Assembly: GCF_030936135.1 (NCBI RefSeq)
Contig: NC_082598.1
Location: 55,148,347-55,212,346 of the forward strand
Origin: Gavia stellata
Lineage: Eukaryota > Chordata > Aves > Gaviiformes > Gaviidae
Reading direction: 5' to 3'
Length of the DNA: 64,000 nt
The notes beneath the pieces were generated by a model, which worked only from the letters and a program-made list of their open reading frames with translations, had not been told where the DNA came from and ran no database searches. A program made the translations under genes and the position numbers. Each line of letters opens with the position of its first letter. The stretch's first letter is position 1. Of this stretch, positions 11,897 through 23,960 are shown in pieces.

Positions 11897-14800
11897 CTGC
11901 AATGTCAAGAAAGACCATCAGCTCTTTTACAGGGAGATAAGTGAACTGCTGATACGAACACACCCCCAAATCCATCTTTACAGAGGTTTACATGCATTCG
12001 GTTGTGGCATCTTCCGAGTAAAGCTGATAAAGTACAGGCAGAAGCAGACAAGGCAATTCTGCTGCTGCTGCAGTCTAAATCCAAGGATACTCTGAGTCTC
12101 CAGTTGTAAGACAGTTACTACAGCAGTGCTTTTCTGCAGTGGCTCCAGTTTGAATTGATTTCTCTCAGGGCAGAGGAAAATGTCCCCCCAGTACTTCAGG
12201 TCTCACTTGTGTCTTCTATACAGGCACTAATACTTTCCTATGTTTGACAGGAATACTGCTGTGGATGCGCTTTAACAATAACTTTGTCCCCTCCCTAACA
12301 TATGGGCAGCCCAAAGTCTTCCTAAAACCTGCTATAATTATCTTTCTCTTTCATTTCCATCTGAGCTTATGGCAACAATCCTTATTAGTTTCCAATTCTG
12401 TGACCCTTTCTTGCTGTTCCTATTATGCTAACCATACAGTCATCCCACTCCTCCTGTTTCAGCTTCCAAAACTTTTCCTGATTGACAATAGCTCCAGATT
12501 GCAATAGCTCAAATATGCAAAATTCATCGGCAAATTCTTATTTAGAAAAATCCCAGGCTATCCAAAAAACCTCTCAACACAGATTGCAGCTCGGCAGCAG
12601 CAGCAGCGAAGGCAGGGGGAGGCCCTGCGGCTGGTGAGTACGCCAGACTTGGATGATGAATCTGGGACAGAGGGGTGGCTCCTCAAGTTTGGGGCTACAG
12701 GAATAGTGCTAACACTGCCAAAGAATGCTGACTTCAAAGAATGCACCCAGCACAAGCGTTCTTGATGCCAAGCGACAGCATGTGAGAAAGGATCAAAGGA
12801 GCTGTGGAGGGGAAAAAAACCTTACGGAGAGTTAGGCAGGCATTCAGAAAGGGAGGAGCAGCATGGATCTCATAGTCAGTGAGAGTCAAGTTACAGAAGT
12901 GTCACATTTACTAGAGGTTTCCTGGATCCAGGTTTACTGGACAGCCAGCTGCTCTCTGTGACACTGATATTGAAGAGTTGGCCATTTGACTAAGCAGGTT
13001 ATTCACCTGAAATGTACTGTGAAGGTATGAGCTCTCAAAGGACTGTATTAATATCACTAAGTTACTGCAGAAAGCATCTGTGGCAAAAAAGCCAGCTTAA
13101 GAGACAAGAAGAGTTTCTTCTCCTTTGTTTTGGAACTTCCTTTACCTGCATAGTAAAAACAGAACCGATGGAAAAAGAGTGGCTTCCACAGGAGAACAGA
13201 GGCTTCTATGATGGGCTGCAATAGCCACAAAAATATTATGCAAGGACAGAAAAAGGCAGTGGGAACAGTTGGTAGACATCGCTGTAGACTGGAATGGAGC
13301 AATATGGTCCCTGTAATATACATTGCAAAGTATTAGCCTTGGGATACAAACTTGAACAGAAGGAAACAAACTCTCCCATCTACACTTGCAGTTGTGTTTT
13401 GCAATACAGCATGTTATACAGATCTCAAATCTTCCAAGTGTTAGGATTCCAGATCGAGTTTAAAAAATAAGTCTCATCTTCCACCTTGTCAGTTCTCTAG
13501 CATCAAATATTTCACACATACACGTGTTCCTCATGCCATTTTAACATGTCAATGCAGGCACTGAACTGCCTGTGGAAATATAGGGAGACTCGGTCCCAAG
13601 AGAGAAAGATGATAAGTAAATAAATAAGTAAAAAGCACCAAGCGAGTTCCGCTGCTAATGACGCCATGAATCTCCCACCACCAGAGGGCCCATTAAAGTG
13701 CTTCAAAGACTGACAAGGCAATTCAGAAAGAGTTTCTTCTTCTACAGGACTTCCCAAATTCACACCTGTCAAAAGTAGTTCCACAGGGACCAGGCAGGTC
13801 CCACAGCCTCATCTGGCGAGCCCGGTACTGTAGTCTGCTAGCTTCAGCTTCTGCACCAAGGGTGGGAACCCAGAGGCCAGAATAACCAAATCAAAAACAG
13901 AAAGGGTGAGCAATTACACAGTTACACAAAGCAGTGAGGTGGATGTATTCACAGAAAAATACAAAAACCTCAGTGCAAATATCCTTCTCACCTACACAAA
14001 ATTTATAAGATGAGATTTGAGAGGCAGCTTGATTCTGTCCACCTTACTCATGCCAATTAGCATCTCCCATGAAAGCTGTCTTTTTGGATTTAGGTTGTAA
14101 GCTATTAGGGTTAGAATATACACCAGAGCCTTAATTACAACTGTAAAAGGTACCTCTGCTTTTGGTGGTGGTGGAGTTGTGCTTACTTTCCTGCCCAAAA
14201 ACCTTAAGCAAAATACTGCTATAATATAATCTTTACCTTAAAAAGGGTCTGTGTGTTAAAAGCCTTTCAGCTGCAATTTGAAAATGTTTTAGAAGGGCAA
14301 GGGAAGACAAGCTTATGCAAAATGAAATCTTGGCAACCAAACTGCAGTGGAATCAGTGCCTAAAAGTCTGGCACAAGAAACATGCAAAAGACCACAAAGC
14401 AGATAAATGAAAGCCTCAATGTAAGCGACCCAGTTTACAGCCAGTGCTCAAACATGGAGAAGACAGCCTCCAGAAATGTTGACACTAGAGGTCAGTATAA
14501 GATTATTGCAGGAAAACTCCAGTAGCAAGCTACAGCTATCATAACTTTTGATAAATGACACAAAGTAGTATTCTTGTCTATATAAAGCAACATTTAAAGA
14601 TCATATTTTAGAAACATGTAAAATCTTACAAATACACAGGGTTTGATAATTTTTAATTCCAGTTATATACTATATTGTGCTCCATGTTTAAATAATCTTT
14701 ATTATCATGCAAATTCACACCTCATGAATCAATGGCATTTTAAGAAAATAAAGTTATCATCAAGCAATGTGCTACATAATAAAATAAACCTGAAATAAAG

Positions 14801-17800
14801 CAAGGTAAGATAAAATAAAAGAACCCGAAGGAGGGCAAAATAAAAGACTTGGACACCATGTCAAAAATTTCCATAAAGGTACTGAAAGACAATCTAATAA
14901 TAAAACTGAAAGTTTAAAAGGAGTGGTATTCAAGACTTGGTTAAGCAATTGTGTACTTCAATCAGAACCAGGAAATCAGGTAAAAATACAGTTATGAAAG
15001 CTCAGTAGATGGAGTACTGCTGATACCAAATGAGGCGAGTCTACAGGTACCTAAGCAGTTACTGCCGAACAAAGCTGTCCAAAGAGGTGAAAACAACACA
15101 TGCATTTATCCTCCCCTGGGATAAAATACATGGGATAGTTTCCAACATTTTACTCACTCATACGTTAAGCCTGGAAACAAGACCGGGATGGTAAGAATGA
15201 CAAAATTACTCATGGGAGAAGTCAACAGAATAGGAGGTGCACTTCTAAGTGGCCAAGACACCATCCTTTACATTTAACCATATCTAAAATATTTAAAGGT
15301 CAGGGCAATTACTGTATCCCAAAGGCAACTAGATTCAGGAAATATCAACACAGTAAAATAAGATTTGGGTATCTGCACTACAATGCGCATTTTCAGTGTT
15401 CAAATTCTGAATATCGCAGGTATATTCTATAATAATGTAATTATTTTGTAATTTAAAACTTACCATGATTGACAGCTAACACTTTCCGACTGTTCATCTT
15501 GACAAAGTTTCCAAGCGGGAGCTGTGCATGACTGATTCCCTGCTCTACAGCTTTTTTGTAAGTAATTCCCTGTGGGAAAGACACCAAATAACTGGACTGA
15601 GAATCACCATTTCAGATCAGCCCATACAGTTTACTACAAGTACCATTTTCCGGCAAGAGTTTTGCCAGTGATGCCATGAACTTGCTTTAGAAGATATGTA
15701 CAAAAAGAAACTTAGACAGCACCTGCGTCAAGGACTACCTTTGGAAAACTTACTACTTTGAATATATGTCACACTGTGATGTACAGTCAAATGGATCGTA
15801 AATAAAACTTGTTCAGGCAGCTGCAGCTCTAGAAAGTGTCAGCCACAGCCTGTTTTAAAGGCGAGTTTATGCTTAAGTACCAAGTTACTGCGATTGCAGC
15901 AGTTGGGTATTTTTTGAGAGGAAGAGTAAAGGACAAAGAAATTTTGTTTGCTTTTTTAAACCTGGCAACTCCTGTGCCCAAGATGGGCAAAAATACCCCT
16001 TTAAAAGTTGTGTAAACATTTTTATACCATAATGACTATATAAAGGATCTGCTTTAGCCCCCTCCTAGCCTTTAACTGTGGACTAACTGCTGAAGTATCA
16101 TTTGGTAAGGCTTAAGAGCCATCCCTTTTTTTAGCATCACATTGAAATATTAAACATGTAACCAGAAATTACATAGGAGTGTCTTTGAAGAAAAACGGTA
16201 ACAGTGCTTTAATTTCCCAGCTGAATTCTCTATGACATTCCGGGTCCACACAGCATGATCCCACGTACAGGTATGGAACCAGATCCCTGAGGCACGTGTG
16301 TTACTTAGCCAAGTTCTCCTGGCAAGCAAACTGATTAAAAAAGGACATCCAAGATTCAAGTGCTGTTCTTCATCTATATTTGGGCACGTGCACATACAAG
16401 CGTGCACACACACACACACACACAAGTGCATGAACAGAAACCAAACCCTTCTGTCTGAAAATACGGCCCTCAGTAAGCTGAGCAGTGTTATTAATTCCAT
16501 TCCTATATTTAAAATGAAAAGATAAAATCCTACAAAGCTCAGCATGTCTGCACTCTGGAACACAAGCCACTGCTAACACCACAAGGTTTTTTTTCCCATT
16601 TCTTCAACATTTTTTTGAAGTAAGTCTTTTTTGAAGAAGTTTTCTTGTTATTTATTTTTTGTTAGTTTACATATGAACAGCGTTAATGTCAAATCAGGTG
16701 TCAAAAAAAAAAAGGAAAAAAAAAAAAAAGAGAGAGCTGTAAAGAAACGGACCCACAGTTTACCTTGTGGTGATTGTGATCCACCAGTCCTCCAATCACA
16801 TAGGCTTTCTTCTCATCAAGCTCACTGAGAACGTCCGGGGAATCTGAGGTAAGATATACTAGGTCTTCTTTCTTTATTAGCTCACTATAGTGCTCTGTTC
16901 TAATTTGGATGTCCTCAAAAAAAGGTAGTTAAAAGAAGTTACATTCAACTGATGAATTGCTGGGCAAGCTTTACAGAACCAAGATGGAACCAGTAAAAAT
17001 AAATCCAATAGTATGCAGTCATTCCACATCCCTCATACATGTTTAAGTACATAGCACAGTGCAGACTGACTTCTGCATAAATAATCCACAGTCCCTACAG
17101 GACTGACTTGTAAAAATCATCAGGAAATTTTCTGAAACCCCAAAAGAACTTTACAAATCCTTAAGTTCTTGAGATTCCCTTCAAACGTTACCATATTTCT
17201 CCTAGGGATCCAAATAATTTTCAAGTCCACCTTTCTAACAAAAGTGAAACCAGAAGTAAATGCTTAGTTAACATTACTTGTTTCATAAGAGAGGTTTATG
17301 CTATGCTTTTGCAAAGCAGCTATCGCACAAGCTGTGCTGAAAATAGAAGTGTTTTTATTTATGCAAAGTGCTCTTCATTTGAAGTTGTTGGAATACTTGT
17401 TTAACAGGGCGTCACAAGGAAAACCAACGTGAGTTTGACCATAAGACAAGCTACTTCTCTAAAGAACACGTCAGTGTTGAGAGGCAACATAATGGAAGTG
17501 AAGGCGCACACAAAAGAAATACATCATGACTTCAAAGTCTTATTTTTCGCCAAGAAAAAAAGAGCACTGTCAAGACAGACAACAGTCAGAACTGCCTAAA
17601 TCAAGTAGTTTTGCTTGGTCTATCAGAGAATGGAATCTGTTTAATAAAACCAGCTGAAAACAAATACAAGTGGAGTTTTTCAAGCAAAAATCAAATCTAG
17701 ATTCAAGACAAACAGTCTTTGGCTTATTTAAGTTAAATTAATTAAAAGCACAAAGAGCCACATTATTTCTACTATGCTATTGCTCTAATGTCTTAGAAAA

Positions 17801-20800
17801 ACCCACGTGGAAAAAGCACAGGTCCTTCGGATCTAACAACCTAGTTAGCAACTATAATCAAGATTTCTTTTTCTCTTTTTACAGAAATAGTCAATTATTC
17901 ACCTTCCAGTTCACCCATCCTTTGTCATTTTCATTCATGTTGCTCTTCAGCTGTCCCCCATGGCTGGTCAAGTAAAACTTTGAAAAGAACAAACAAGAGG
18001 TACAAAATACTGAAATGTTAATATGCCTGTTTCTTCTCTGTACAAGACTTTTTCTACCCTTAGTTATTAGCTAAAACTCTTAATTATTTTTTAGCTGAAA
18101 GTGGTACTAAGACCGTATTCATACAGTTAGTGATACGTTTAAAAGACAAATACACACTATTGTCACTTTTTTTTTTTAATCTGTCACAGATAAAACTAAG
18201 TATCAACAATATTTTAGTGGCATGCCAGTATCTGGCACTTTTCATCTGCATGCACATACTTTTCCATATATACGGGGATTTTTATAACATGTGGGTTGAA
18301 AATTAATCTATTACAATAGAATTAATTTTCTTATTAAAAAGAGGCAGCTTAAATATTTTTTTTTCTACTGCAGTTCTCACCACTTGGGTCACAGCTGCCT
18401 CTCTCATATGCATTGTACATGGTAATACAGTCAGCGCTCAGTTTGTTTAAACATACCTGCACAGGATGAAATGCTTTGCGGTTTTCTGCATAACATCTCT
18501 GAATTTGCTTGTGAAGCTTCTTAACATCCTGTATACAACACAATTTGTTTTTACATAGTCCTTCAGACAGACCACCACAAAATGCTTTACCATGAGCCAG
18601 TCAGAAGCTAAAGAGAGAAAAAGGAAGCTTTTAACTGGCAAAAGTGACTACTGAGAGAGTGTGGACATCAGACCCTGAAAGGAAAAAACAGCCACTGTGA
18701 AGGGACTATGCTGACAAGGAAACACACACATCTTCCACAAAAGCATATTTAGACACCTCTATGCATGTGCTTGATTTGCATTATTCTAGGAAACGAACAA
18801 AACAAATAAAAATCACTGAGATTTAATTATATGTAATAACACACCCAAAACTAATCTGAGGAATCAGGCACTGTGACAATACTCAGTCTTTCACCCATGG
18901 GAAAACCCTGATAATATACAGTTTATATTTAAGAAAATTAGATATGCATAATTAACCTGAAGAAACCCAGAACAATGCAAATAATTTAGCGGCTGGCTCC
19001 AGCATTTTGACCTGACAATTTGGACAACAGTTAACTAGAAGTACTTAAAATACAGCAGACTTAATTTTTAGCCTATTATGTTTTTTGTAAGGTACACTAC
19101 ATAGCTTTATTCTCAGTGCCCCAAAAGCAGTGTTTTGTAAATATAACTGATTCCCATTTTAAAATGAAACATCATTACATTGCTTTGATTCATGTAGCAC
19201 TTCGAGAATGTGTTGATATCTCCAAAGGATTTCATGTAAACTAGACTTTATCACTACAATATTGCAGTGCAAGTTCTTACAGACACTAGAAAAAGTGTCT
19301 AATTAACTGAAGGCCACAACCATCTTCACTTATAAAGCTTCATCCTTCCTACACACCTGCAGAAGTGCCAGGTTTTATATAAGGCCTAACAGGGGCTCTG
19401 CCTGACCAAGGAAGGAAACGTGTTTTAGCTCAGCAGGAAATGCCCAGCCAGCATCTCTGAAATTATCAAGGAGGTCCTCTGGTCTCTTCTGGGGGACTAC
19501 TGAAGGGCTCCTTAGGGAACCAAGTTCCAAAACACCAACTGGAGCTTCCCCAAAATCTTGTGGTGAGTGGCACTAGCCTCTATTAGTGCTATACATACTT
19601 TGCATTACACTCAACGAGCAGCCAGATGGGCTCTGCAAAAGCTTGAATTCAAGCAGTCTTGCAGGGCAGTGAAGTCCCTGGCAGAGGCAGAACTGCTCAG
19701 GGTAACAGGGAGGGGAGAGGTCTGCCTCAGAAACCGAAGGCTGCACTTTTACAGGAGGCTGCAGATTAACATACTTTCCTCATAGAGTTCAAGCTGTTTT
19801 GATCTCAAAAACCCAATGACTGGTCAAGATGCTTGGTGTGGTGATCATGCTGATCTTTCTCATATTTACCTATCCTATGAACATCTCACCCGTTCTTTCA
19901 TTCATTCTAAAATTTTAGAGACAGATTGAACAGTGTCCTCCTGTCCCAACTGCCTCTCATGTGACGGAAAGAAAAAGCTCAGTATCCTCATAATGCTCAA
20001 AATTTTCATTTCCACAAATACTTACTAACATGGTTGGGAACCTCAGGTCTGCTTTGACAGGGAATGTAACTGGATGGGGCATTTGCAGCCCCTCTAGCAA
20101 AACCATTTTGAGACAGAACTGCATTTAGCTTCATGGTAAACATGAGGCAAAAAACTGTTTCTATATTCCTGGTTTTGGAATCAAACCAACTTACTGCATC
20201 TCCATGAAGGCAAACAAAATCTCTGGCAAGCTTATATAAAGGTACATTCCAAACCCTAAAAAATTCAGCAGCTGATGTAAGCAGGTCTGGGAGTCATCAC
20301 AATGTTAAACATGCTAACTGTCCTCTGAAAGCTGCTCTCCAGTTTTTGTGCTCCGACATTACATCAACACTGTCACTGGAGAACCTTTCAACATTTGTAT
20401 GTCATGGGTAAGTTTCTTTTACCTTTAGCACCATCAAGTCATCAAAGCTGCAGTCCACAATGAGGCGAAGCGTACTAGGAACAACGTCCCTTCGCATACG
20501 CTTTCTGTCATTCCCTTCGTTATTGGAGTCCAATTTTGACTGACGTTCTAGTTTTCTCTTCTGGCGTTTTTCTTTTCGCTTCTGCCTAAATAAACAAACA
20601 AATAAATCTTCAAAAAGTGCTGCCAAATATGCTGAGGCACGTATTATGCACATAAATGCATTCTGCTATGATCAAGGCGGTTGTCCCATGACTGTGGTAA
20701 TTTAAACTTATCCTGTTGCTTGCAGTTGTGCTAGGCTGATACCAGCATGAAACACACACCCCGTCTTTGTGAAGTTCTGTATATACCTACAAAGACAGAC

Positions 20801-21833
20801 ATCTGACACAAATTCAATGAAGTCAATAATGGGAGTCTCATAGATTTAAGGGTGCTCCGAGTCAGGTCTCATAACAGCAACAACCAAAAAGATTGCCAAA
20901 ATTGCAGTATCAGAATGTGGAAAGCAATGTACCTCCTGTTTCACTGAACAGTTTCTCAAAAGGCTTCTGAAGCAATTGTTTTTTCCCCCTGTTCCCCCGA
21001 TGGGAGCAGGCAGCTGGGACATGAAATTTCAGAGACAGCAGCTTGAACAGCCACTGCCTTGGGAAGCAACACTTCGCAATCAGCAGGACAAGGATAAACC
21101 ACAACCAACCCATTTGCAGACACGCTTTCTGTTAACAACAGAATAATATAGAAGCTCATCATCTTCCAAAACTATTTTACCAGTCTGTAGGTCAATATAA
21201 CTTATAGCACAGCACTTCATGTGTCAAAAGAAACTTTTTTTATTCACTGTCTTTGTAAGATTCACCAAGTCTGACAACACCAGGGAAATATGACGCAGCC
21301 CATTCAGAAAGGAACCAGGCCACACTTATTTCTCCCTTCTGACAAACCAAAAACGTGCAAGTTTGAATCCCTCCTGATATCCTCTTCAAGTTGAGGAACA
21401 CTTCTAGTCTGAAGAGAGGACGCTTACCTTTATAGCTTCTTCATATGCAGATGGAGTAGCCTGTGACTACTGCTTTAAACCTGGTGTGGGAGAAAACTCG
21501 TTCAACTGCCTTGATTTGCTAAAGCAATCTACACTCAAATTGTGCTGACACGTCATCATTATTAGCATTAACTACTACACATGATCCTAGGAAAGCCATT
21601 TGCAAACCATACCTCCGTAGATCTTTCTGTTCTTCCCACTGTTTCTGCTTCAGTAGCTTCTTCCTTTGCCTCTTGGACATGGTCTCAAGGCATTCTTCCT
21701 TGTCTGAGCCTGCCTCCTGTCTCTCTACTGGATTGTCACTTGACTTCCCATTTCCCCCCACATCAGGAACTTCAGGGGACATGGTATTGTCTGTTGCCAC
21801 CTCTGGACTTTCTGCTGGTGTTTCTGACGACAT
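11730..21833 (-). CDS. TRMT10A: TRMT10A, tRNA (guanine-9-N1)-methyltransferase
   Basis: SPOUT-fold enzyme of the Trm10 family that transfers a methyl group from S-adenosylmethionine to N1 of G9 in tRNAs; in human it acts in nucleus and cytoplasm. Coding exons on the minus strand: 21613-21833, 20423-20585, 18457-18528, 17903-17977, 16764-16913, 15464-15569, 11730-11896, total 954 nt, 317 codons plus stop. An acidic/polar N-terminus (1-50) leads into a very basic Lys/Arg-rich coiled segment (about 51-107). The SPOUT core follows, with '[15 protein letters not shown]', 'IQRCYAENR', 'LTSDSP', '[13 protein letters not shown]', '[23 protein letters not shown]' and the family-typical '[19 protein letters not shown]'. 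The tail is acidic ([10 protein letters not shown]) and ends about 22 residues earlier than human (339 aa). Intron phases agree throughout. The upstream noncoding exon is not located. Confidence 0.95.
11897..15463 (-). other. TRMT10A: TRMT10A intron 7
   Basis: No TRMT10A coding sequence. It contains a plus-strand open frame at 12510-12764 that is unexplained (listed separately). The rest looks like ordinary A/T-rich intron. Confidence 0.7.
12510..12764 (+). other. Unassigned plus-strand open frame inside TRMT10A intron
   Basis: Stop-to-stop frame of about 84 codons with no ATG near its start. It includes '[20 protein letters not shown]', then '[20 protein letters not shown]'. A strong donor 'cggctg|gtgagt' falls after EALRL (12632/12633), and an AG ('gcaatag', 12509) sits at the left edge. 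The composition is protein-like (charged, CAG repeat coding Gln). I do not recognise a family. It could be a lineage-specific exon, a decayed retrocopy or chance. Confidence 0.3.
15464..15569 (-). CDS. TRMT10A: TRMT10A coding exon, SPOUT knot region
   Basis: Acceptor 'ctttcccacag', donor 'catg|gtaagt'; 35 codons plus one base. It encodes GITYKKA, then [20 protein letters not shown], one of the strongest Trm10 signatures. Confidence 0.95.
16405..16424. repeat. (CA)10 microsatellite
   Basis: Ten uninterrupted CA units, inside TRMT10A intron 6. Confidence 0.95.
16707..16730. repeat. A-rich simple repeat
   Basis: Two adjoining A runs of 11 and 13 separated by GG, 33 bases from the donor of TRMT10A exon 6 (downstream in the transcript). 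Confidence 0.85.
16764..16913 (-). CDS. TRMT10A: TRMT10A coding exon, 50 codons
   Basis: Acceptor 'ccttttttttgag' (non-CAG but pyrimidine-rich), donor 'cacaag|gtaaac'. It encodes [18 protein letters not shown] and the conserved '[12 protein letters not shown]' motif, part of the cofactor-binding core of the Trm10 family. Confidence 0.95.
17903..17977 (-). CDS. TRMT10A: TRMT10A coding exon, 25 codons
   Basis: Acceptor 'ttgttcttttcaaag', donor 'tggaag|gtgaat'. It encodes [10 protein letters not shown] through GWVNWK, matching the human segment apart from a few substitutions. Not visible as a long ORF because both flanks stop quickly. Confidence 0.93.
18457..18528 (-). CDS. TRMT10A: TRMT10A coding exon, 24 codons
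   Basis: Acceptor 'gttgtatacag', donor 'gtgcag|gtatgt', phase 0 on both sides. It encodes [20 protein letters not shown] and HPVQ, nearly identical to human. Confidence 0.95.
20423..20585 (-). CDS. TRMT10A: TRMT10A coding exon (basic region and start of SPOUT core)
   Basis: Acceptor 'ttgtttatttag', donor 'ctaaag|gtaaaa'. One base completes the split Arg codon; 54 codons follow. It carries the Lys/Arg-rich stretch '[16 protein letters not shown]' and the first core strand '[16 protein letters not shown]'. Confidence 0.95.
21613..21833 (-). CDS. TRMT10A: TRMT10A first coding exon
   Basis: The exon begins at 21914 after acceptor 'ttcttacag' (minus strand) and ends at donor 'cggag|gtatgg'. The start is placed at ATG 21833-21831, giving MSSE as in human. 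An in-frame ATG 18 codons upstream (21887) lies in the same exon and would give an extended N-terminus. It encodes the acidic N-terminus and '[20 protein letters not shown]'. Confidence 0.9.
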
Positions 21834-21914
21834 TAGCTTTTGGCCAGGTTTACTGACTTGTTTCTCAACACGTGATAAATATTTCATTAAAAGCAAGCTT
21901 TTCCCTCACCAATT
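21834..21914 (-). other. TRMT10A: TRMT10A 5' UTR part of exon 2, or N-terminal extension
   Basis: Sequence between the splice acceptor and the MSSE start. It holds an in-frame upstream ATG (21887-21885) followed by an open 18-codon stretch with several basic residues. Both ATGs have weak context: pyrimidine at -3. Confidence 0.55.
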
Positions 21915-22895
21915 CTGTAAGAAACAAAACAACAGAATGAGTGTTATTAACAAGAGGCTCACCCTACACCTACCATAAACATGAACAAAGGAAAAATAAT
22001 AAGTAAGAGATGGCCTTTTGTTTAAAGCTAGGTTACTGCCTCTGCAAACAGTAACACATAACATACTGGAGAGATTATAACCAGAACATGTGTTCAGAAC
22101 ATGGCTAAAATTCCGCCTGCTACATCTGCAGCTATTCAACAGTTTCCAGTTAAAAACTTTGTGAAAACACAACTGCATAGAAATAGGGAATCATACTGGA
22201 TTAACCATAAAAGAAAAAATATTAGCAGTACTATTATGTGTACACAAACTATTCTCAAATACACAAACAGAAAAAATTAAAGAGGTATCTTGTGATATAA
22301 CTATGGCAGCATGTTAGAGAAATATAAAGAAACTAAAGCCATTTTGGGGGAAAAAAAAGTGTGAACAAGATGTACCCCTTCAAAATTGATTTTTATTTCT
22401 TCTGAGAACCAAAGACACCTGCCAACCACTGGCACTGGCCACTGTCAGCGGACAAAACACAGCAAGTAAGGGGATGAACACACTAAACTGTTACTCAGCA
22501 AAACATTCTGCATTTGAATCAATTACAATTATACCTTTTCAATGGCAAGTATTATTTTTTCATACTAGTAGCTCCCTTGTGCTCAACAGCTGCATAGATT
22601 TCTAAAGATAACTACTTCACCGGAGAACACTGCACCTACAGAGCCAAAAACCACTGCATCTACATGCAGGAAAAACAATCCCCTGGCTTCTTTACTAACA
22701 GAAGAGCTGGAAAACATGCAAAACACCAGAAAACCCGAAGTGTTTTAGCTAACACACCCCGATTTCCCTAACTGGGAGCGTTAAGACAGAAGGCCCGGGG
22801 AGTCGAGACGCTCGTAGGTGCCAAATGGCAGGGCCTCACGCGGCACAGCTGCATCCGCAACCACTGCAGCGCGCACGCCCCGCAGATACCGCCTT

Positions 22896-22998
22896 CTATA
22901 CATACATCTGTGTATGTATATATAGACACATATACACACGTACATCTATATATATATACACGTATCTATGTATACATGCATTATATATATAGAAACAC
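22896..22998. repeat. TA/CA/GTA-rich simple-sequence tract
   Basis: Imperfect alternating purine-pyrimidine run with several 'tatata' blocks, on the left shoulder of the CpG island. Confidence 0.85.
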
Positions 22999-23335
22999 AC
23001 GCGTTATCCCTGCTCACGCGCCAAAGTACCTCATAACTCAACAGGACCGGCCACGCCCGCCCACGAGGCCCGGCGGGGCCGTGACCCCCCCACAGGCGGC
23101 AGCGACAGCCGGGCGTTAAGGGCGACGGCGCGGAGAGGGGGGTCACGCTCCTCAGGCCGTTGGGAGGCGGCCATTTTCCCCTCCTTCCCTCAGGAACCCC
23201 GAGCCTGAACCCCAGCTCCCCCCCCACCCCCATACACAAGAGGTAACGGACGCGGCCGGGGAGTGGGAACGGGACTGCAACGTACCCGCGAGCCGCCCCA
23301 CGCGCAGGGCCGGGGGTGGGGAGGGGATGGGTGAC

Positions 23336-23363
23336 GGGAGGAGGAGGAGGAGGAGGAGGAGGA
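23336..23363. repeat. (GGA)n trinucleotide repeat
   Basis: About nine GGA units within the CpG island; purine-only strand, G-rich. Confidence 0.9.
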
Positions 23364-23960
23364 GCAACGGCTCCCCGCGCGCTACGACTTCAAATCCCGG
23401 CGAGCAACGGGCGGCGGTCACGCGGCGCTAACGGCCGCCGCCCCGGCGCTGAGGGAGAGCGCCGCGACACGCAAATACCGAGTGACGACGTTTCGGCGCG
23501 ATACCCCTCCCCTGCCCCAGGGCCGGCCGGGGGCCGGGCGGGACTCGTCCCGTCCCTGCCGGTTGCGCAGGCCGGCGGGGGGCTGCCCTCGCCCCGGTCC
23601 CGCTGGGCACCGGCGGTTTGCAGTGGTCGCTGCGTTCTGAGTTAGCTCTGGTTTCACCCCGAACCGCTTCCGGTCAAACAAAAAAAGAAATAGCTACAGC
23701 CGTAACAAGTGCACCTGAAGAGCAGTCATGGTTTGGGTGGGTTTCTCCTTTTTGTGTCGTTGCTCATAACCGACGCCGACATGCCGAGGTTGGCTGTCGG
23801 TGGCCGCCGCCGCCGGCCCTGCGATGGCGGCGGAGCGAATGAGGGTGGATGTGGGTGCCAGGGCCAGGCTTTAGGGGCCTTTAGGGCCCGACCTTGCGGG
23901 CAGGTACGCAGATGAACCGATTGCTTTGAAACCAGCCGGAGTACGCGCTGGCAGGCCAAT

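Larger units (their letters stand above)
22750..23960 (-). promoter_or_regulatory. TRMT10A: CpG-island promoter of TRMT10A
   Basis: Strongly GC- and CpG-rich block (densest 23040-23600) in otherwise A/T-rich DNA, just upstream of the first coding exon of TRMT10A. It fits the constitutive promoter of a housekeeping tRNA-modification gene. The noncoding first exon should lie here. Candidate minus-strand donors include 'cgc|gtgagg' (exon end about 22840) and 'cgc|gtgagc' (about 23020), but I cannot choose. Opposite-strand ORFs in this block reflect lack of A/T-rich stop codons, not genes. Confidence 0.75.

Noticed and set aside
16150-16563. 137-codon minus-strand ORF in TRMT10A intron 6
   Set aside because: Contains the translated (CA)n microsatellite (alternating V/C run) and has no splice support between two clear TRMT10A exons.
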